Part shown: positions 24,499 to 32,515 of the stretch, one piece after another
How the letters are laid out: the number at the start of each line of letters is the position of its first letter
How positions within the stretch are numbered: position 1 is the first letter of the stretch
Source: a bacterium
GTDB lineage: Bacteria > Zixibacteria > MSB-5A5 > GN15 > FEB-12
Length of the DNA: 34,923 bases
Direction of reading: 5' to 3'
NCBI GenBank assembly: GCA_024230675.1
Contig: JAAERE010000221.1
Span: forward strand, 1-34,923
Made by a program: the position numbers and the translations under genes
Notes under the pieces: generated by a model
What the model saw: only the letters and a program-made list of their open reading frames with translations
Told to the model about the DNA's origin: nothing
The model's database searches: none

Positions 24499-26060
24499 CC
24501 GCCAAAGAAGCGGCTCTTGAGAACCGATACCTCCTTGACCCGCATAGCAAAGCAGAGCACGATGTAAAGCAGGCCGCTGGTTATCAGTATAAAAACAAGA
24601 TTGAGAGACCGGCGCAAGACCTCGGAGTCTCCAAAAGTAACTTCAACCGGCAAGAACCGAGCCGCCCCCACCGCCAGCACTGCCGCCAGACCCATTCTGA
24701 GAAAGCTCAGGAACAGCCGTCCGTAGGCTACAGGCACTTTCCGCGAAGGCAGGAAATAAAGCAACAGGCTGATATTTACCAGTCCGGCCACTGAGGTCGC
24801 CGCCGCCAGACCGGCAAAATCGAGAATCTCTATCAACGGGAAATACAAAGCGATATTCAGGACAACCGAGACAACCGAAAGTTTAGCCGGGAGGGCCGAA
24901 TCCTTGAGGGCGTAGAAGATCGGCACCGTAACTCGCACCGCAGCGAATCCGATCAAACCGTACGAATAGTGCAGCAGGGCCAGGGCGGTATTGGCCGTAT
25001 CGACCTTAGAAAACGCGCCCCATCGATACACCAGTTCGACGATGTCCGGCCCCACCATAGCGAGAAAAGCGGCCGAAGGTAGAATCACGAAGAAATTGAG
25101 GCCCAGCGTCTGTGAGAACGTCCGACCCAACTCGTCCATGTCTCCCCTGACGGCTGTTTCCGAGGCTCGCGGCAGGGCTACCGTCCCCAGCGCGACAGCA
25201 AACACACCCAGCGGGAAATGCATCAAACGGTAGGAATAGTTCAGATACGTTATCGAACCATCGATCAAGAACGATGCCAGCAGGGTGTTGACGATGATAT
25301 TGATCCGACCGGCCGACATGCCCAACACCATCGGCATGAACAACTTAACAACTCGCTTCAGACCCTCGTCGAGGAAATTGAACCTTAGCCGAAAGCGAAA
25401 ACCGATTTTCACCAGTGAAGGTAGCTGAACGACTAACTGGCCTACGCCGCCCACCAGCACACCGATTGCCAGGGCGTAGACGGGCACTTCCAGGACACCG
25501 TAGAGAACGACCACTGAAAAAATGATCCCCAGGTTAAACACCGCCGGGGCAACGGCCGGGATGCCGAACCGCCCAAACGAGTTCAACATTCCCATCACGA
25601 GGGCAGAAAGCGAAACCAATAGCAGATAGACGAACATCAGGCGGGTCAGGCTGACGGTGAGTTCAAACTTGGCCGGATCGGCCGCAAAACCTTTGGCTGA
25701 GATAAAGATTATCAACGGCGTTGCTACCATTCCGAGCAGGACTATCCCACCAACCACGAGCAGAATCGCCGTGGCCACTGTCCGGGCCAGACTGAAAGCC
25801 TCCTGGTCGGATTCGTTAACGAGCTTTTCCTTGAAGACGGGGACAAAAGCCGACGACAGGGCGCCTTCGGCGAACAGGTCGCGAAGCAGGTTGGGGATGC
25901 GAAAGGCGGTAACGAAGGCGTCCGTGGCGGCCGAGACACCAAAGAAATAGGCCATCGTCTGTTCCCGGATAAGGCCGAAAACACGGGAAAAAGCGGTGGC
26001 CCCGGAGACCAGGCCGGCCGAGGCCAGCAGCGAGCTTTTCTTTACCTTACTGGTTGACAA
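24495..26060 (-). CDS. murJ: Lipid II flippase MurJ
   Basis: This 521-residue protein of the MviN/MurJ family moves lipid II across the inner membrane for peptidoglycan synthesis. About fourteen hydrophobic segments are visible. Family features are SAGLVSGATAFSRVFGLIRE near the N-terminus, TDAFVTAFRIPNLLRDLFAE, and GALSSAFVPVFKE. The start codon is a TTG at 26060, supported by AGGA five bases upstream and by homology beginning there. That TTG overlaps the -35 box of the divergent rpsT promoter. The stop overlaps the comEC start by four bases (TTGA). Length is normal and no damage is seen. Confidence 0.93.
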   Translation of the reverse strand: MSTSKVKKSSLLASAGLVSGATAFSRVFGLIREQTMAYFFGVSAATDAFVTAFRIPNLLRDLFAEGALSSAFVPVFKEKLVNESDQEAFSLARTVATAILLVVGGIVLLGMVATPLIIFISAKGFAADPAKFELTVSLTRLMFVYLLLVSLSALVMGMLNSFGRFGIPAVAPAVFNLGIIFSVVVLYGVLEVPVYALAIGVLVGGVGQLVVQLPSLVKIGFRFRLRFNFLDEGLKRVVKLFMPMVLGMSAGRINIIVNTLLASFLIDGSITYLNYSYRLMHFPLGVFAVALGTVALPRASETAVRGDMDELGRTFSQTLGLNFFVILPSAAFLAMVGPDIVELVYRWGAFSKVDTANTALALLHYSYGLIGFAAVRVTVPIFYALKDSALPAKLSVVSVVLNIALYFPLIEILDFAGLAAATSVAGLVNISLLLYFLPSRKVPVAYGRLFLSFLRMGLAAVLAVGAARFLPVEVTFGDSEVLRRSLNLVFILITSGLLYIVLCFAMRVKEVSVLKSRFFGG

Positions 26061-26081
26061 ATATTCCTGGCCGGTTATATT
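26054..26081 (+). promoter_or_regulatory. Sigma70-type promoter of rpsT
   Basis: A perfect TTGACA (26054-26059), a 16-bp spacer and TATATT (26076-26081) predict a start near 26088 and a leader of about 35 bases. The -35 box overlaps the murJ start codon on the other strand. Confidence 0.75.
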
Positions 26082-26122
26082 TACGAGCTAATTTGGTTAC
26101 TGATAAACTGTGAGGGTAAGAA

Positions 26123-26377
26123 TTGCCGAATCATAAATCCTGCGCCAAGCGAGTTAAAACCTCCGAGGCCGAGCGTCTCAGAAACCGGGCTATGCGGTCC
26201 AGCCTGCGCGCCGCCGTCAAGGCCGTCCGCACCGAGACCAACAAAGAAGAAGCGCTCAAGAAGCTCAAAACGGCCAGCATCACTCTCGACAAGGCTGCTG
26301 CCTACCGGCTGATCCACAAAAAGAACGCCTCGCGCAATAAGTCCCGGCTCGCTCGTTTTGTACAGAAGCTCGGATAG
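26123..26377 (+). CDS. rpsT: 30S ribosomal protein S20
   Basis: This 84-residue, highly basic protein binds 16S rRNA early in 30S assembly. The sequence has the usual S20 features: PNHKSCAKRVKTSEAERLRN, the RSSLRAAVKAVR helix and the C-terminal region with GVI-like replaced by AYRLIHKKNASRNKSRLAR. The start is a TTG at 26123 with GAGGG at good spacing. E. coli rpsT also starts with UUG, where the weak codon serves autoregulation, so a similar control is plausible here. It is transcribed alone, with its own promoter and an intrinsic terminator at 26416-26445. Confidence 0.97.
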   Translation: MPNHKSCAKRVKTSEAERLRNRAMRSSLRAAVKAVRTETNKEEALKKLKTASITLDKAAAYRLIHKKNASRNKSRLARFVQKLG

Positions 26378-26415
26378 TTTTTTCATCTTTCGGGAAGACA
26401 CCACCAAAATTACAG

Positions 26416-26445
26416 CCTCGCGTTTTCACGGCGCGAGGTTTTGTT
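26416..26445 (+). terminator. Intrinsic terminator of rpsT
   Basis: CCTCGCG (26416-26422) pairs perfectly with CGCGAGG (26432-26438) around a nine-base loop, followed by TTTTGTT. It is 39 bases past the rpsT stop codon. Confidence 0.88.
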
Positions 26446-26458
26446 ACATCCCATCGTA

Positions 26459-26501
26459 CCGGCTTTTCTCCGGTAATTATACGCGGAGAAAGCTACACCG
26501 G
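26459..26501 (-). terminator. Hairpin between convergent genes, possible terminator
   Basis: TTTCTCCG (26465-26472) pairs with CGGAGAAA (26484-26491) across an 11-base loop, with an outer CCGG/CCGG pair (26459-26462 and 26498-26501). It lies between rpsT and the convergent minus-strand gene ending at 26528. There is no proper T run after it on the minus strand, so termination is doubtful. Confidence 0.3.
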
Positions 26502-26527
26502 CCCCGATCTCGGTTCAACTAGTTTTT

Positions 26528-27325
26528 TTATCGGTTAAGAAGGTAGAGCTGTCCCTCGAAGAAGGACGTCTTGCACGTCTGCTCACGATAGATGATCAGG
26601 TCTCTGAGAAAAGACTCGATCTCGGCCGTGGAGCGATCCGACATGAGCACTGATGTGGGAAAGTCGACATTAAGAACCCGTCGACCGGCCGATGCCCTGA
26701 CAATTCCGGGAGGGAAATACCGCTCCGACAGCGAGGCGTTGATCAGGTCATCGAGCGAAAATCGGGGAATCGTGAGACGCGCCGAAGGCACGACTACTTT
26801 CAAAGGTGTATCGGAGGAACCGGCGAGTTCTACTTCCGGCAAGTAGCGGCCCTTCGTCAGGATGCTGCGGAAGAGAAATTCGAGAGGCACCGGGCAACCC
26901 AGGCGAGTCGAATGCCGCATGTGTATCGCCAACGGCTCTCGTTCGGGAAATTCTATCAAGGCGCTGACGCAGCCCTCGGGGATCTCGCTCCCGACGGATT
27001 CAAGGGCCATTTGCTCAGGATGTTGCGCCGCCAGCCGGGTCAGGTCCCGGAAATCAAAGCCGACAATTTCAAGACGTCCGACCGCCAATCGCACCTGTCC
27101 GGACGGACAGATTTGCAGCGGCAGATGTTTCACGCCGAAGCGCTTCAGATTCTCGAAGACAGCCGTCTCCCCCAGCAGCAGAAAACTTCCGTCCTCGATC
27201 CTGATCGCCAAAAATGGGTGCCTGACGACTTCCTGGTCGGTCGCCGCTGAGGTCTCAGCCCATTCGAAGGTACCGATCTGACTGATCGGTACTATCTTCA
27301 CCTGTCCGAATATATCATCTTTCAT
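26528..27325 (-). CDS. Unrecognised protein with a possible ParB/SerK-like N-terminal region
   Basis: The 265-residue product is soluble, with no signal peptide or membrane segment. Its N-terminal part (about 8-85: VKIVPISQIGTFEW, then HPFLAIRIEDGSFLLLGE and FENLKRFGVKHLPLQIC) has the pattern of the ParB/sulfiredoxin fold: a position for the conserved Glu, an aDG-x-yLLL segment, then a helix and a closing strand. It resembles the SerK/SbnI serine-kinase branch, but I cannot confirm this from sequence alone. The remainder (about 90-265), with further strand-rich segments, matches nothing I recognise. The ATG at 27325 is preferred to an open frame reaching 27442. It converges on rpsT and is followed, upstream, by the M28 peptidase gene. 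Confidence 0.6.
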   Translation of the reverse strand: MKDDIFGQVKIVPISQIGTFEWAETSAATDQEVVRHPFLAIRIEDGSFLLLGETAVFENLKRFGVKHLPLQICPSGQVRLAVGRLEIVGFDFRDLTRLAAQHPEQMALESVGSEIPEGCVSALIEFPEREPLAIHMRHSTRLGCPVPLEFLFRSILTKGRYLPEVELAGSSDTPLKVVVPSARLTIPRFSLDDLINASLSERYFPPGIVRASAGRRVLNVDFPTSVLMSDRSTAEIESFLRDLIIYREQTCKTSFFEGQLYLLNR

Positions 27326-27534
27326 CGCCCGCCAAGAGAGCAACCGTTGTGCCCTCGACCGGACCTGCCGCGTAACTAGCTGTCGGACAACAGAATTATT
27401 TTTGTCTGGAGGTATATTTCGACTGACCCCGCCTACGATCACCGTAAAAAACGGTTCCCGGTCAGAATCCGTTCACAAAATGTGCAACGAAGATAACTGT
27501 CCAACCGGTCAAAAGTTACGTCGTAAACAGGGCC

Positions 27535-30276
27535 CTACGGACCGACCGGGGGCACGGGCGAAGGTCCGCCGAGGAACATGAACCTGACCATGAAGTCCAG
27601 ATCGCCGATGTTGACGCCGGGGCTGCCGTCCATGTCTGCCTCATCCGGGAAGTCCAGAGGCTGAAGGTCAAGGAACAGGTAGCTGATCAACAGGCTGAGA
27701 TCTCGAATATCGATCGTTCCGGAATGATCTATATCGCCCCGATCGAAAGTCTGTCCGGCATCGCCAAAGTACTCAATGACTTTGGCAATAAGGTTGGCGG
27801 CCGACTCCGTGGACAGATTCCAGATTGGGAACGAGAGGATTACTCTCTTGCCGCTGGGACCGTCGTAGGCCAACCCCACCGGTTTGCCCTCGGTGTTGGT
27901 ATGATCCAGATAAGAGTCATAGGTATAGATAACTTGCGCGCCCGGACCGGCGGCCAGCCAGGCGACCTCCGGCAGCGACACCATTCCCTTGTTTGTATCC
28001 AGAACCACCGCCGGCCATCCCCCCTGACCGTGGGCGCCGACAAAGTCGGCGAGGCCCCAGTAGTCGATGCCGTGCACGAGGAACTCGTCCCTGGGAAGCG
28101 AGTTCTGCGTGTTTGTATACCAGGACAGGAGGGTCTTGCGACCGGCAACGAATATGTCAGTATTGTAATCGCCAAACCAGTCGAGCACGTTTTCGCTGTA
28201 GACAATCGACTTGGGCGAGGGATCGTCATCAATCCAGAACACCGAGGAGAACTGCCCGATATCGCTGTTGGCAACGACATCTCCCTCCTCGTCCGCAAGT
28301 ACCAATTGATACTGGTGATCGCCGAAGATCGTGTCGTAGAACGCACTCTGATCGGCCTGGGTCGGCGGGACTTCATATCGAGTGATGGTTTCATCTACAA
28401 GCGCTATGCCCCCGTCGAAACTGGCCGGCACGAGACTAACCTGGTCCGAGACGTCTGACTCATAGCCGTCGTTATCAACAGCTGTGATTCGATAGGTATA
28501 ACCGGCGTGGGCGGCCACGTCTGTATCTGCATATGTAGAAGCGTGATATCCGGTCTCGAGAAGCACAAACGAACCGATGGGATCAACCCGGCGATATATG
28601 TTGTAGTGAGAGAAGTCGACTTCCGTGTTTGCGTCCCATTGAAGGTCCAGACGCATGAATTTGGCCGTACCGGCAAGGCCGACAGGAGCGCGGGGCCTGA
28701 GCCACGATTCGCCGGAGCCCTCGACTCCATAGATCCCGCGATACCCGGTAGGCGCCTGACCGATCGCTAAAAGATAGTAAGTCTGCCCCTCGACCAAACC
28801 GTCGAGCACCCAACTGCAATTGCCGGCAGGGATGGTGGATGAGTCGGTGTACGTACCGGAGGTTGTGCCCCAGTAGAGTGTGTACTCGACGTCGGAAGCA
28901 CAACCGCCCAGATCAAAGGCCAGCGACTGGCCGTCCCCCGGATCTACAACGTTTTCAATCGTGATAGGATAGGTACCGTCGGCAATTTCCACCAGCGCCG
29001 CCAGCGCCATCCGAACGACATCGGTCATATAGTCGAAATTAAGATGAATAGTCAGGTCAATGTCGGTATGCCAGCCGGGGAAGTTGAAATCCCCTTCGAT
29101 CCCGTTGACGGCGTGAAATCCCTGCTGGAGGAAAGGCTTGTGATCGGAGCTACCGCCGTCGCCGCCGTCCAGGGGCACCAGGCTGCTGACTCGTTCGGCC
29201 GCGGCCATAACATGCGGTAGATAAATACCGCTGTGACCGGCCCAGAGATCAAAATCCCAATAACCGTCGGTGACATAGCCTATCATGTCGTAATTGTACA
29301 TCACTTCGAGGTTGGTGCCTGCGGAGGCAAAGTTAGAGGCAGCGGCTGAAGATCCGACCAGGCCGACTTCTTCCGCGCTGAAAGGCATGAAAATAACGGT
29401 CTTGCGCAGGGGCACATCGGCCAGTACGCGGGCTATCTCCAGCACCAGGGCCGTACCGGAACCGTTATCGTCGGCACCGGGAGCAAACTCCCACGCTTCG
29501 GTAGGCTGATTGTAGGTCACGGCGTCGTAGTGTCCGCCGATAACAATTACCTTGTCCGGCTCGGCGTATCCAAGTTTGACGGCCTTCACGTTCTGGAGGT
29601 TTTCATACTCCCACCAGAAACTGGGAGTGGTAACGTCGGTATAACCAAAATCAATGAATTTCTGCCTCAACCAGTTCCGGGCAGCGACGAGCGAATCTGT
29701 ATGTACATATCGAGTACTGAAGTCCTCCAGTCGCTGATCGTAGGCGTAAATTGAATCCTGGCTTATCCGACCGACAAGTGAATCCGTCGGAAAGTCCAGA
29801 TTGGGCGCCGCCAGCATCGCAGGAGGCATATAGTAAAAACGGATCGACCGGTCTTCCAGAGGGACGGTCATCCGCTGGCGTTGGCTGACCAGAGAAGCTG
29901 CCGCGGCTCGACTGATAGCCATCAGCTTCGTACCGCCGTCGAGGTCAACTGAGCGACCCAATTGGTCAAAATCTACCGATCCCAGAAGATCGGGATGGTG
30001 CGGTGCCAGCACGAGATACATTTCCGAGGGAGACACATCGTAGAACAGCGTTTCAAACGCCAGGCCGGATACCTCAAGATCGGATCGCGCCTGGTCGTCC
30101 GCGGCTACAAGAAACCGGTTATCTACCCGGGCATAGGCCGTACCGAACAGATTTTCCGCCAATTCGGCGTCTTCGAGACTATTTATAGAAACAAGTCCCA
30201 GATCCTGGGCGGATACGGACGCGGTCATCAGCAACAGAACTGTAAGCAGTATCGCCTTGCACAGTCTGGTATTCAT
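27535..30276 (-). CDS. Secreted M28-family metallopeptidase with C-terminal dockerin-like repeat
   Basis: The 913-residue protein has a signal peptide (cleavage likely after SVSA), a propeptide-like region, and an M28 aminopeptidase domain (about 180-440). Di-zinc ligands are readable: GGHYD (His249), GADDN (Asp269), SAEE (Glu302/303), NYDMIG (Asp330) and WHTDID (His403). Two fibronectin type III-like regions follow (about 440-615), then a strand-rich region of unknown role (about 620-840), and a dockerin-like pair of calcium loops, GDIDHSGTIDIRDL and ADMDGSPGVNIGDL (about 847-895), ending in FLGGPSPVPP. Such tails are common in extracellular proteins of Zixibacteria-like genomes. It probably digests peptides outside the cell. 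GGGAG precedes the ATG at 30276. No cohesin gene is in the window. Confidence 0.9.
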   Translation of the reverse strand: MNTRLCKAILLTVLLLMTASVSAQDLGLVSINSLEDAELAENLFGTAYARVDNRFLVAADDQARSDLEVSGLAFETLFYDVSPSEMYLVLAPHHPDLLGSVDFDQLGRSVDLDGGTKLMAISRAAAASLVSQRQRMTVPLEDRSIRFYYMPPAMLAAPNLDFPTDSLVGRISQDSIYAYDQRLEDFSTRYVHTDSLVAARNWLRQKFIDFGYTDVTTPSFWWEYENLQNVKAVKLGYAEPDKVIVIGGHYDAVTYNQPTEAWEFAPGADDNGSGTALVLEIARVLADVPLRKTVIFMPFSAEEVGLVGSSAAASNFASAGTNLEVMYNYDMIGYVTDGYWDFDLWAGHSGIYLPHVMAAAERVSSLVPLDGGDGGSSDHKPFLQQGFHAVNGIEGDFNFPGWHTDIDLTIHLNFDYMTDVVRMALAALVEIADGTYPITIENVVDPGDGQSLAFDLGGCASDVEYTLYWGTTSGTYTDSSTIPAGNCSWVLDGLVEGQTYYLLAIGQAPTGYRGIYGVEGSGESWLRPRAPVGLAGTAKFMRLDLQWDANTEVDFSHYNIYRRVDPIGSFVLLETGYHASTYADTDVAAHAGYTYRITAVDNDGYESDVSDQVSLVPASFDGGIALVDETITRYEVPPTQADQSAFYDTIFGDHQYQLVLADEEGDVVANSDIGQFSSVFWIDDDPSPKSIVYSENVLDWFGDYNTDIFVAGRKTLLSWYTNTQNSLPRDEFLVHGIDYWGLADFVGAHGQGGWPAVVLDTNKGMVSLPEVAWLAAGPGAQVIYTYDSYLDHTNTEGKPVGLAYDGPSGKRVILSFPIWNLSTESAANLIAKVIEYFGDAGQTFDRGDIDHSGTIDIRDLSLLISYLFLDLQPLDFPDEADMDGSPGVNIGDLDFMVRFMFLGGPSPVPPVGP

Positions 30277-30388
30277 GTTTTGCTCCCTGCGAAGTGAGAA
30301 GAACTCGGCTACCTCTATAACGAAAGGACACGGCCAATCGTTCGAATCTAGGCGGCCGGACCCTCAGGGGTGAGTAGAACTTACGTTT

Positions 30389-30416
30389 AAGATAGCTAAA
30401 AAGGGGAGTTCGTCAA
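30389..30416 (-). promoter_or_regulatory. Sigma70-type promoter of the M28 peptidase gene
   Basis: On the minus strand TTGACG (30411-30416), a 16-bp spacer and TATCTT (30389-30394) predict a start near 30382, giving a leader of roughly 105 bases. Confidence 0.5.
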
Positions 30417-30439
30417 GATCGAAGACCGGCGAGGCGGAA

Positions 30440-30949
30440 TTAGAGATTGATTCCCTTCTGGATCGGCCTGAATTCGGTCTTTGTCTCCTTCTTCGAGTCG
30501 GGGCGAAGCGGCGGAGTCTGCCCCTCGGGGGTTGAGGGATATTCTCTCGGGGGAACAAGCGTCTTGTTGTTAGCCGGTGCCGTGTATGAGACGGTTATCT
30601 GGAAGTCCTTCATGTTCTGGGCCAGCATTTTTTGCCGCTCCGGGTTCTTGGAGACTTGGGCGCTTGAATTGGCCAGTGTAAAAACGAATTCCGGATTGGA
30701 AGAGTGCACGTGGACAGCTTTGATCTTTTGTTTGCTGAGAGACTTCTTGATAAAACGCAGCAGTGAGAAAAAGGCCCCGAATTCGAGATCGACCGGACGC
30801 CCCTGGGCGCGGCATTTGAACAGAACGCCGTAGCCGGGGATTGAAAAGAGGATCATCCCTCGCGCAAAACCGTTTGCCTCCAGATAGGCCTCCATCTGCG
30901 GGTGCACGAACGAGGAGATATGACATTCAACAGGGGCAGCTTTCTTCAT
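30440..30949 (-). CDS. Protein of unknown function
   Basis: This 169-residue protein has no signal peptide and no clear membrane segment. The first 120 residues alternate strands and helices (for example ARGMILFSIPGYGVLFKC, LEFGAFFSLLRFIKKSLSK and KIKAVHVHSSNPEFVFTLAN), and the last 40 are Pro-, Thr- and Lys-rich and look disordered. I do not recognise the family; the mixed alpha/beta pattern is the only guide. The ATG at 30949 is chosen because a plausible N-terminus (MKKAAPVECH) begins there; a GTG at 30985 is also open and neither has a convincing ribosome-binding site. It lies between the M28 peptidase gene and a thioesterase gene, all on the same strand. Confidence 0.6.
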   Translation of the reverse strand: MKKAAPVECHISSFVHPQMEAYLEANGFARGMILFSIPGYGVLFKCRAQGRPVDLEFGAFFSLLRFIKKSLSKQKIKAVHVHSSNPEFVFTLANSSAQVSKNPERQKMLAQNMKDFQITVSYTAPANNKTLVPPREYPSTPEGQTPPLRPDSKKETKTEFRPIQKGINL

Positions 30950-31093
30950 GCCCGAACAGGCAGCAACAACAGTGCCACCTTGCACCCTACAGCCTATAGC
31001 CCTGTTTTACAGCGTGTTACACCGATCGGCTACCGACCCTGCGAACGATGAGCGGCATTTGATTTCATCTTTATTGAAGCCGTGGGCTCAACT

Positions 31094-31525
31094 TTAGTCC
31101 AGGGATTCCGCCAACCGGGCGGCCAGTTCCGGCTTGGCCTCAATGTACTTGCCGGTCGCGGAGGCATATTTCGCTCCATCGTCTCCGGTCACCTCCCCCT
31201 CCGTGAAGTAGATCTTCCCCTTACAACGGGTTACCCGCCCCGCGAAGTTCAGCTTGTCGCCGACGGCTACCGGCCGATGGTAACGCACGGTCATCTCAGC
31301 GGTGACGGCGTATATATCGCCGGCCAGGATCGCCTTGATCATAACTTCGTCCAGCAGCGTCGCGATGATACCGCCGTGGTAGATTCCATGATAGCCTTCG
31401 TATGCATCGTCGGCCGTGATGCAGGTGGTAGCTTGCTTCCCGTCGAAGAGAAATTTGGCCTTGAGGCCGTGGCTGTTTTCGTCGCCGCAGACGAAACAGC
31501 GGCTGTATTTCACGATTTCTTTCAT
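31094..31525 (-). CDS. PaaI-like hotdog-fold thioesterase
   Basis: This 143-residue cytoplasmic protein has the hotdog fold signature. A Cys pair with CFVCGDENSHGLKAKF opens the domain, as in many bacterial PaaI-family thioesterases (usual form CFGCG..NP.GL). YEGYHGIYHGGIIATLLDEVM carries the conserved His-Gly-Gly and the catalytic Asp/Glu helix, and MTVRYHRPVAVGDKLNF is the following strand pair. It probably hydrolyses an acyl-CoA; the substrate is unknown. The start at 31525 has a weak AAAGG upstream; the frame is open further 5' but that part lies across a terminator and the neighbouring lipoprotein gene. An intrinsic terminator at 31570-31598 separates it from that gene. Confidence 0.85.
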   Translation of the reverse strand: MKEIVKYSRCFVCGDENSHGLKAKFLFDGKQATTCITADDAYEGYHGIYHGGIIATLLDEVMIKAILAGDIYAVTAEMTVRYHRPVAVGDKLNFAGRVTRCKGKIYFTEGEVTGDDGAKYASATGKYIEAKPELAARLAESLD

Positions 31526-31569
31526 CAGGCCTTTGATAAGCAGATTGTGCGGCTGTGTCAACGAAGGAC

Positions 31570-31598
31570 AAAAAAAAGCCCGGCTGATGCCGGGCTTT
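31570..31598 (-). terminator. Intrinsic terminator after the lipoprotein gene
   Basis: On the minus strand AAAGCCCGGC pairs perfectly with GCCGGGCTTT (stem 31575-31584 and 31589-31598) around a four-base loop and runs into a T tract. It follows the lipoprotein stop codon by about 25 bases and ends 45 bases before the thioesterase start. Confidence 0.95.
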
Positions 31599-31623
31599 GA
31601 TCGCAATCTATATCTGTACGAAT

Positions 31624-32463
31624 CTACTGGGCGCAGAGCTCGTCTTCGTACGAAGTGTTCAGGTTTTCCTTGACGACGTCGACCTGCAGACTGCCGCTCG
31701 CGAACGTCACGTTGTACGTCCAACTGGTGAGGATCGGCGGGAACGAGTTCTTCTGATAGCTGTGTTCGACGGTCACCTCGGCGGTACCCGCACAGGGACA
31801 GCCGGTATCCCAACTGCTGCCGTCTTTGGCTACCTGGGCATCGGTAACAGCGATCTGGATATCCCAGTTCTGCCAGAGGGTGGAATCCTCGAAGATGTGC
31901 TTTGAGGAGAGAGCTACCTCGAAAGTGCCGGCAACCATAGCCGTGTCGCTGTCGGTTCCCGTGAAGCCGAGATCGCCATCGAGCGAAATGTTGCCAAAAT
32001 CGGCCGAGGTGTCGGTGGCGTTGCTGACAAAGGCGTGTTTGTAAACAAGACCGTCGGCGCCGAGAGCGTCGTCAAGGACGTCGTCGCCGGACCGGTATTG
32101 CATGGAATCGACCCGGAGGTCGCCCAGAGAAACACCCAGATCACCGACTACCCAGACGTACCAGCCGTCGGAAACTTCGGCATCTTCACCCGGCAGTGTG
32201 ACCAGTCGAAGATCGCTATCGCCGTTTTCGAGACCGCCGGAACTCTTGACCTGCGACATGCTCAGGCCGGTTTCGAAGTGAGATACGACCGAGTCGAGCT
32301 GGACGTGGACCTGAGCCGTCACCATGTCGAGCATCTGATTGGTCGGATCGGTGTTGCGGTTCGTGGTCGGCTGATCGTCATCGCTGGAACAACCACTAAG
32401 GATCAATCCGAAGGCGACCAGGGCTGTCAATCCCGTCAGGATCAACGATTTGCGGAAACGCAT
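31624..32463 (-). CDS. Lipoprotein of unknown function
   Basis: This 279-residue protein starts with a lipoprotein signal peptide (MRFRKSLILTGLTALVAFG, lipobox LILSGCSS), so the mature form should be lipid-anchored at the Cys and exposed to the periplasm or surface. The region after the anchor (SSDDDQPTTNRNTDPT) is acidic and Thr-rich and probably a spacer. The rest is strand-rich and polar with few distinctive motifs; a Cys pair in DTGCPCAGT and a final CAQ are noted. I do not recognise the family. AAGGAG lies before the ATG at 32463. It follows argF by 52 bases and ends at a strong terminator. Confidence 0.78.
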   Translation of the reverse strand: MRFRKSLILTGLTALVAFGLILSGCSSDDDQPTTNRNTDPTNQMLDMVTAQVHVQLDSVVSHFETGLSMSQVKSSGGLENGDSDLRLVTLPGEDAEVSDGWYVWVVGDLGVSLGDLRVDSMQYRSGDDVLDDALGADGLVYKHAFVSNATDTSADFGNISLDGDLGFTGTDSDTAMVAGTFEVALSSKHIFEDSTLWQNWDIQIAVTDAQVAKDGSSWDTGCPCAGTAEVTVEHSYQKNSFPPILTSWTYNVTFASGSLQVDVVKENLNTSYEDELCAQ

Positions 32464-32515
32464 GTTGCGACTCCTTTCGTCTTTTCTCGTTCCAACCGGC
32501 GGGACAATCCGAAGA

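Noticed and set aside
30335-30362. tRNA T-arm-like GTTCGAATC followed by GC-rich bases
   Set aside because: The bases flanking the TTCGAAT loop do not pair as a T stem, and no anticodon arm or matching acceptor stem was found.
31526-31813. Longer N-terminus for the thioesterase
   Set aside because: The extension crosses a strong intrinsic terminator and the neighbouring lipoprotein gene in another frame and is Arg-rich with no family similarity.
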